Source of the DNA: Miltoncostaea marina
GTDB lineage: Bacteria; Actinomycetota; Thermoleophilia; Miltoncostaeales; Miltoncostaeaceae
Direction: 5' to 3'
NCBI RefSeq assembly: GCF_018141525.1
Contig: NZ_CP064655.1
Span: 2,264,501 to 2,328,500 of the forward strand
Length of the DNA stretch: 64,000 nt
A program made the translations under genes and the position numbers. Within the stretch, counting starts at the first letter, position 1, and each line of letters begins with the position of its first letter. Under the pieces are notes generated by a model that worked only from the letters and a program-made list of their open reading frames with translations, made no database searches and was not told where the DNA came from. This document shows, in pieces, positions 58,351 through 64,000 of this stretch.

Positions 58351-59528
58351 CCCTCCACCTCCGGCGACGGCTCCAGCGCGAAGACCAGGCGGAAGAGGGC
58401 GCCGCCGCGCGGCCCCGGCCGGTGCTCGAGGCGTGCGCCCTGCGCCTCGGCCAGACGCTTGCACAGCGGCAGGCCCAGGCCCAGGCCCACGCCCTCGCGG
58501 TGCACGAACGGCTCGAAGACCACGGGCAGCACGTCGGGGTGCACGCCGGGACCGGCGTCGTCCACGCCGAGGGCGAGGCCGCCGTCCGCGACGCGGCAGG
58601 CGACGCGCACCGGCGGCGCGCCGTGGCGCACCGCGTTGTGCAGCAGGTTGACCATGATCCGCTCGGTCAGGACCGGGTCGGCCCGCACCAGCGGCGCGTC
58701 CGGCGCGATGTCGGTCTGCACCTCGACGCCGTCGAGGAAGGTCGCGGCCGCCTGCAGGCCCGCGCCGGCGAGCTCCTCCGGCACGCACCACTCCGTGCGG
58801 GCGGCCAGCACGCCGCCCTCCAGCCGGGACAGGTCGAGCAGGTTGGTGACGACGCGCTCCAGGCGCTGGGTCTCGCGGGTGACGGCGTGGAGCATCTCGG
58901 CCCGCTCGCGCGGGTCCTCGACCACGTGCAGGGCGTCGGCGACGTTGGCGATGCCGGCCAGCGGGCTGCGCAGCTCGTGCGTGACGCCGCGCAGCAGCGC
59001 CGTGCGCAGCGCGTCGGTGCGCCGCAGCTCGCGGGCCTGCTCGAGCTGTTCCTGGCGTCGCCGCTCGGCCGCGACGCCGCGCGCGATGCGCTCGGCGAGC
59101 GCCCGGGCGAGCGCGCCGTCGACCGGCGCGGACGGGCGGGCGGCGAGCCACAGCGCCCCCTCCACGCGGCCCTCCGCGCCCAGCGGGAGCGCGACGAGCT
59201 CCCAGCCGCCGGCCGGCTCGCGCTCCTCGCGCCCCTCGCGGGCGGCGCGCTCGGCCAGCGCCTCGGCGCGCGCCGTCGTGGCCGCGTCGAGCGGCGCCGC
59301 GGCCGACCGCGCGCCCGCGCCGTCGCGCACCACGCCGCACGCCGTGCACAGGCCCGCGCCGGTCGCCAGGCGCAGCACCCGGGCGAGCCGGTCGGCCAGC
59401 GCCTCGGGCGCCTCGAGCGCCTCGACGGCCCCGAGCAGCAGCTCCAGCCGGCGCACCCGGTCCAGGGCGGCGTCGGCCGCCGGGCCGGGGCCGGCCCCCG
59501 GCGGGCCCACTGCGGGGATGGTCGCCAT
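58347..59528 (-). CDS. Soluble sensor histidine kinase
   Basis: 393 residues from ATG 59528 (ATG 59537 also in frame); TACCAT lies seven bases upstream. GAF-like N-terminal part (about 20-155), then LRGVTHELRSPLAGI (phospho-His near 185), NLLHNAVRHG (N box) and DDAGPGVHPD, GVGLGLGLPLCKRLAE. KdpD-like catalytic end. No membrane segment, so it senses a cytosolic signal. Pair with the response regulator through a 4-base overlap. Confidence 0.88.
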   Translation of the reverse strand: MATIPAVGPPGAGPGPAADAALDRVRRLELLLGAVEALEAPEALADRLARVLRLATGAGLCTACGVVRDGAGARSAAAPLDAATTARAEALAERAAREGREEREPAGGWELVALPLGAEGRVEGALWLAARPSAPVDGALARALAERIARGVAAERRRQEQLEQARELRRTDALRTALLRGVTHELRSPLAGIANVADALHVVEDPRERAEMLHAVTRETQRLERVVTNLLDLSRLEGGVLAARTEWCVPEELAGAGLQAAATFLDGVEVQTDIAPDAPLVRADPVLTERIMVNLLHNAVRHGAPPVRVACRVADGGLALGVDDAGPGVHPDVLPVVFEPFVHREGVGLGLGLPLCKRLAEAQGARLEHRPGPRGGALFRLVFALEPSPEVEG

Positions 59529-59563
59529 GGCGTCCATGGTAGGCCAGGCCCCCTCACGGCGGC

Positions 59564-59601
59564 CTCAACAGCCGCCCCGGCGCCGTCAACATGCCGTCAA
59601 C
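59564..59601. repeat. Phased GTCAAC repeats between kinase and mreB
   Basis: CTCAAC at 59564-59569, GTCAAC at 59585-59590 and 59596-59601. Start-to-start distances are 21 and 11 bases (two turns and one turn). They lie upstream of both the kinase (59528, minus) and mreB (59649, plus). Confidence 0.6.
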
Positions 59602-59629
59602 GCGGGCCCTTTCGACGGTCCGGCCCGCC

Positions 59630-59651
59630 TATCGTGGACAGGATCGCCATG
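59630..59651 (+). promoter_or_regulatory. Putative mreB promoter
   Basis: -10 TATCGT at 59630-59635, then 13 bases to ATG 59649. No ribosome-binding site is seen, although GACAGGA lies between. The repeat at 59596-59601 would be about 44 bases upstream of the start of transcription. Confidence 0.42.
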
Positions 59652-60680
59652 CACACCGTCTTCGCACGCCGCGAGGTCGCCGTCGACCTCGGGACGTCCA
59701 ACACCCTCGTCTGGGGCCGCGGGCACGGCCTGCTGCTCGCCGAGCCGTCGGTCGTGGCGATCGACGTCGAGGACGACCGCCTGCTGGCCGCCGGGCACGA
59801 GGCGCGCCGCATGCTCGGGCGCACGCCGTCGCGCATCGAGGTGGTCGAGCCGCTGCGCGAGGGGGTGATCAGCGACTTCGAGGCGACCGCCATGCTGCTG
59901 CGCCAGGCGCTCGACCGCACCGTGCGCCGGCGCCTGATGGGCCAGGTCGACGTGGTCGTGTGCGCGCCGCTCGGCGTGACCGCGGTCGAGCGGCGCGCGC
60001 TGGAGGAGGCGGTCCGCGGCGCCGGGGCGCGGGAGGCCTACGTGATGGAGGAGCCGCTGGCCGCCGCGATCGGCAGCGGCCTGCCGGTCGCCGAGCCGAC
60101 CGGCAGCATGGTGGTGGACATCGGCGGCGGCACGAGCGAGATCGCGGTCGTCTCGCTGGGCGGCATCGTGGAGGCCGAGTCGGTCCGCATCGGCGGCCGC
60201 CACCTCGACGGCGCCATCCAGGCCCACCTGCAGCGGCGCCACAAGCTGGCCGTCGGCCTGACCACGGCCGAGGAGCTCAAGGTGGAGCTGGGCGACGCCA
60301 CCGGCGGCGGCGACCGCCAGGCCGAGGTGCGGGGCCGGTCGCTGCTCACCGGGCTGCCGCGGACGGTCGTCGTGGACGCCGAGGAGGTGGCCGAGGCGAT
60401 CGCCGAGCCGCTCGACCGGATCGTGGCGGCCATCCGCAGCTCGCTTGAGCGCACGCCGCCCGAGCTCGCCGTCGACGTGATGGACCAGGGGGTGATGCTC
60501 ACGGGCGGCGGCTCCCTGCTCGCCGGGCTGACCGACCGGCTGCGGGCCGAGCTGCACATCCCGGTGCACCTGGCCGAGCAGCCGCTGGAGGCGGTCGCCC
60601 GCGGCGCGGGCCAGGCGCTGGAGGAGATGGCCGCCATCCGGCGGGCCGGGCCGCGGGAGCCGGCGTTCACGGGTCGTTGA
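59649..60680 (+). CDS. mreB: MreB-like actin-fold protein
   Basis: 343 residues. ATPase signatures: EVAVDLGTSNTLVW (phosphate 1), MVVDIGGGTSEIAVVSLGGIV (phosphate 2), TGGGSLLAGLTDRLRAEL (adenosine). Also EEPLAAAIGSGLPV and EELKVELG. In rods it guides the wall-synthesis machinery along the membrane. mreC/mreD are not adjacent, so it may be a diverged or second copy. Its stop codon lies in a GTTGAC repeat. Confidence 0.88.
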   Translation: MHTVFARREVAVDLGTSNTLVWGRGHGLLLAEPSVVAIDVEDDRLLAAGHEARRMLGRTPSRIEVVEPLREGVISDFEATAMLLRQALDRTVRRRLMGQVDVVVCAPLGVTAVERRALEEAVRGAGAREAYVMEEPLAAAIGSGLPVAEPTGSMVVDIGGGTSEIAVVSLGGIVEAESVRIGGRHLDGAIQAHLQRRHKLAVGLTTAEELKVELGDATGGGDRQAEVRGRSLLTGLPRTVVVDAEEVAEAIAEPLDRIVAAIRSSLERTPPELAVDVMDQGVMLTGGGSLLAGLTDRLRAELHIPVHLAEQPLEAVARGAGQALEEMAAIRRAGPREPAFTGR

Positions 60681-60713
60681 CGCCGGCCGGGGTGCCCTTG
60701 ACGTCCCGTTGAG
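60676..60713. repeat. Phased GTTGAC repeats downstream of mreB
   Basis: GTTGAC at 60676-60681, CTTGAC at 60697-60702, GTTGAG at 60708-60713; distances 21 and 11, the same as in the set before mreB but with the motif on the other strand. It lies about 95 bases upstream of the GreA-like gene. Confidence 0.6.
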
Positions 60714-60804
60714 GCCGGGCGGCCGAGGATGGAGGCAGGCGGCCGCCGCGACGGTCCTCCGGCGGCCGCCGCTTCCACCCATGCCCGCATCCTCGGAGGT
60801 GCCG

Positions 60805-61287
60805 GTGGCGACCAGACAGCGTCCCCTCGAGATCGTCCTGACCCGCGAGGGCGCCGACCTGCTGCGCGCCGAGCTCGCCGAGCTCGTCGACGTGGCCCGG
60901 CCCGCCTCCCTGCGGCGCGTGCAGGCGGCGTGCGAGCAGGGCGACGGCGAGGGCGGCCCGGAGGTCGGCGCCGCCCGCTGGGAGCAGTCGCGCATCGAGG
61001 CGCGCATCGCGCGCCTCGAGGACCAGCTCCGCGTGGCCCGCATCATCGACGCGGCCGATCTGGACGGCGACGCCGTGGCCCCCGGCCACCGCGTCGGCGT
61101 GCGGCGCGCCGACGGCACGGAGCGCGAGTACGTGCTCGTGAGCCCGATCGAGGCCGACCCGGCGCACGGGCGGCTGTCGGTGGAGAGCCCGCTCGGGCGC
61201 GCCCTGCTCGGGCGCGTGCCCGGCGACGAGGTGCGCCTGCCGAACAGCGACGCGCCGGTCGTCGTCACCGCGGTCGGCGCCCCCTGA
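60805..61287 (+). CDS. GreA/GreB-family transcription factor, altered tip
   Basis: 160 residues from GTG 60805 behind GGAGGT (ATG 60781 also in frame). N-terminal coiled coil LTREGADLLRAELAELVD ... RIEARIARLEDQLRVARIID and C-terminal FKBP-like domain (RVGVRRADGTEREYVLVS, SPLGRALLGRVPGDEVRL). The tip, usually GDLxENAEY, reads QGDGEGGPEVGAAR, so only part of the acidic catalytic tip is kept. May bind the RNA polymerase secondary channel without cleavage, which is inference. Confidence 0.82.
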   Translation: MATRQRPLEIVLTREGADLLRAELAELVDVARPASLRRVQAACEQGDGEGGPEVGAARWEQSRIEARIARLEDQLRVARIIDAADLDGDAVAPGHRVGVRRADGTEREYVLVSPIEADPAHGRLSVESPLGRALLGRVPGDEVRLPNSDAPVVVTAVGAP

Positions 61288-61298
61288 CCGGGGTCGCC

Positions 61299-61332
61299 CC
61301 GCCCCCCGGCCCGCGCGCGGGCCGGGGGGCGG
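61299..61332. terminator. Bidirectional GC hairpin terminator
   Basis: 15-bp stem 61299-61313 / 61318-61332 with a CGCG loop between the convergent GreA-like and gdhA genes. No T-tract. Confidence 0.78.
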
Positions 61333-61339
61333 CGGACGC

Positions 61340-62860
<1,521 letters not shown>

Positions 62861-63409
62861 TCACGCGACCAGGCTGCCACACAGGTGGAGCCGCCCGTCC
62901 CGCGACTCGGCCTCCGCCAGCGGGACGTGCTCGCGGCTCGAGCCCGGGCCCAGCAGGTGCACCACGCGCTCGCCGCGCGCGTGCAGCAGCTCGGCGATCA
63001 GGCGCCGGTGGCAGCGCCACCAGAGGGTCTCCGAGCACATCAGGCAGGGCGCCGGCTCGGCCAGCGCGGCGGCGAGCGCCGCCTGCCAGGCCTCGGTGCC
63101 CATGCGGGCCGCGTAGCTGCGGAACGCGGCCACCCGGATGCAGCCGAACCGCTCCTCGCCCGGCTCGCCGGCGCGGCGGCCGCCGAGCTCCACGGCGTGG
63201 CGGTAGGCGATCCCCGCCTCCGCGAGCCCCGCCGCGAGGGCCTCCTGGCCGAACTGCGGGTTGCGCCGCGAGCCGGGGAAGCGCCGCACGTCGACGAGCG
63301 TCCGCACGCCGGCGTCGCGGAGGGTGGCGACCAGCTCCTCGAGCGGCCGCGTGCCGTGGCCCATCGTCCAGACGGCCGGTCGCGCGGTGGGGACCGCCTG
63401 CGGGACCAT
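62861..63409 (-). CDS. DUF488 family protein
   Basis: 182 residues from ATG 63409, behind GGGGAG. Fits DUF488: WTMGHGTRPLEELVATLRDAGVRTLVDVRRFPGSRRNPQF, then ARMGTEAWQ, CLMCSETLWWRCHRRLIAELL and VVHLL. The CxxC and CH pair could bind metal. Members are widespread, function unknown. The 450 bases between it and gdhA's start hold nothing else I can name. Confidence 0.85.
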   Translation of the reverse strand: MVPQAVPTARPAVWTMGHGTRPLEELVATLRDAGVRTLVDVRRFPGSRRNPQFGQEALAAGLAEAGIAYRHAVELGGRRAGEPGEERFGCIRVAAFRSYAARMGTEAWQAALAAALAEPAPCLMCSETLWWRCHRRLIAELLHARGERVVHLLGPGSSREHVPLAEAESRDGRLHLCGSLVA

Positions 63410-63549
63410 GTCCACTCCCCGTCGGGGTTGCCGTGCGCCGACCACCGTAGTCCGGCGCCGCGCCGCCCCGCCCGCCCGGCTGGGCGCCGCGGGGTTCGCG
63501 GCCGTACGATTGCGCACGCACCGGCACCGGCCCGGAGAGGGGGCACCGC

Positions 63550-64000
63550 ATGGACAGGTTCATCCGCAGCGCGTTCCTCGGCCTCGCGCTCGTGGTGCTG
63601 GCGTCGAGCGTCGCGATGGCCGCGGCGGCGATCGGCGGCTCCGCGCGCGCCGACGACCACCTCGCCCTGAAGCCGGACGACGACGTCGCCATGGTCGAGA
63701 TGGGCGATGACGACGATGACAGCGGCGACACCGGCACGCGGACGGGCGGCGAGTCGCGATCGGTCTCGCGCTCGCGCGACCGCTCCGGCGACGTGACCAC
63801 CCGCGACCGCTCCGCCTCGCGCGACCGCTCGCGCGACGCGACCACGCGCGACCGCTCCGCCTCCCGCGACCGCTCAGCCGACCGCACGGGCGACGACCCC
63901 AGGGTGGCCGACGTCTCGCGCTCGCTCGACCTGTCGCGTGACCGCTCGGGCAACCACGACACCCGGGACCGCTCGAACTCGGTCGACTTCTCCCGTGACG
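63550..64000 (+). CDS. Secreted RDRS-repeat protein, 3'-truncated
   Basis: About 150 codons, open to the window end. Signal peptide (RSAFLGLALVVLASSVAMAAAAIGGSARA) with cleavage near ARA-DD. An acidic GDDDDDSGD stretch is followed by repeats of RDRS: TTRDRSASRDRS twice, then RSADRTG, SRSLDLSRDRSG and DTRDRSNSVDFSRD. Charges alternate, so it is likely unstructured or forms a polyampholyte coil. ATG 63550 has GAGAGGGGGC upstream, and TACGAT about 40 bases before may be a -10. No homology recognised. Confidence 0.72.
   Translation, partial: MDRFIRSAFLGLALVVLASSVAMAAAAIGGSARADDHLALKPDDDVAMVEMGDDDDDSGDTGTRTGGESRSVSRSRDRSGDVTTRDRSASRDRSRDATTRDRSASRDRSADRTGDDPRVADVSRSLDLSRDRSGNHDTRDRSNSVDFSRD

Noticed and set aside
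63740-63990. CRISPR-like repeats near the window end
   Set aside because: The repeats are in frame, imperfect, without spacers, and encode RDRS units of a secreted protein.

Overview
The window is very GC-rich, with short intergenic gaps, many GTG starts, 1- to 4-base gene overlaps and apparent leaderless starts (a TANNNT hexamer 5-9 bases before the start codon). Together with a two-subunit KorAB, PurK/PurE and a hexameric glutamate dehydrogenase this suggests a free-living, high-GC actinobacterium. A deep-branching group such as Thermoleophilia is my guess from overall style only; no taxonomic marker was tested.

Bases 1-34496 are most of a contractile-tailed (myovirus-type) prophage whose left end lies outside the window. 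Reading right: terminase large subunit (truncated), portal, prohead protease, capsid, connector and neck genes, tail sheath and tube, a tail chaperone with a probable -1 frameshift, tape measure, LysM tail protein, a baseplate hub split by an in-frame TAG, a block of Ig-like/beta-helix fibre genes, baseplate J, tail protein I, another fibre, then the lysis cassette (small membrane proteins, amidase endolysin, holin). A strong hairpin at 24012-24039 closes the late operon.

Bases 24064-29624 are the accessory and control region. Two minus-strand operons are of most interest: a leaderless DUF4258/DUF2283/ribbon-helix-helix triad (toxin-antitoxin-like), and a seven-gene, overlapping operon running from a PH-SHOCT protein through a lipoprotein, small unknowns and a zinc ribbon to a ParB-like protein and a D12-class DNA adenine methyltransferase. 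Two divergent XRE regulators with repeated TAGTCA motifs between them form the likely lysogeny switch. A rightward early operon (29301-34490) of small, mostly unknown genes includes a secreted Rpf-like muralytic protein and ends with excisionase and tyrosine integrase. The integrase frame runs into tRNA-Val(GAC) on the opposite strand, marking the attachment site.

Bases 34497-64000 are host chromosome: a decayed DUF1501 gene, purK-purE with an ABC exporter, a purple-acid-phosphatase-like lipoprotein behind korAB, a large PAS/GAF/GGDEF/HD-GYP protein, a flavin monooxygenase divergent from a HipA-like/DUF3037 pair, zinc ribbon, DedA, NhaA, a molybdate operon (frameshifted regulator, modA, modB, modC), a heavy-metal operon (HMA chaperone, P1B ATPase, Crp/Fnr regulator) with an FNR-type box, a two-component system, MreB, a GreA-like factor, glutamate dehydrogenase, a DUF488 protein, and the start of a secreted RDRS-repeat protein cut by the window edge. 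Several host promoters, operators and terminators can be read directly.
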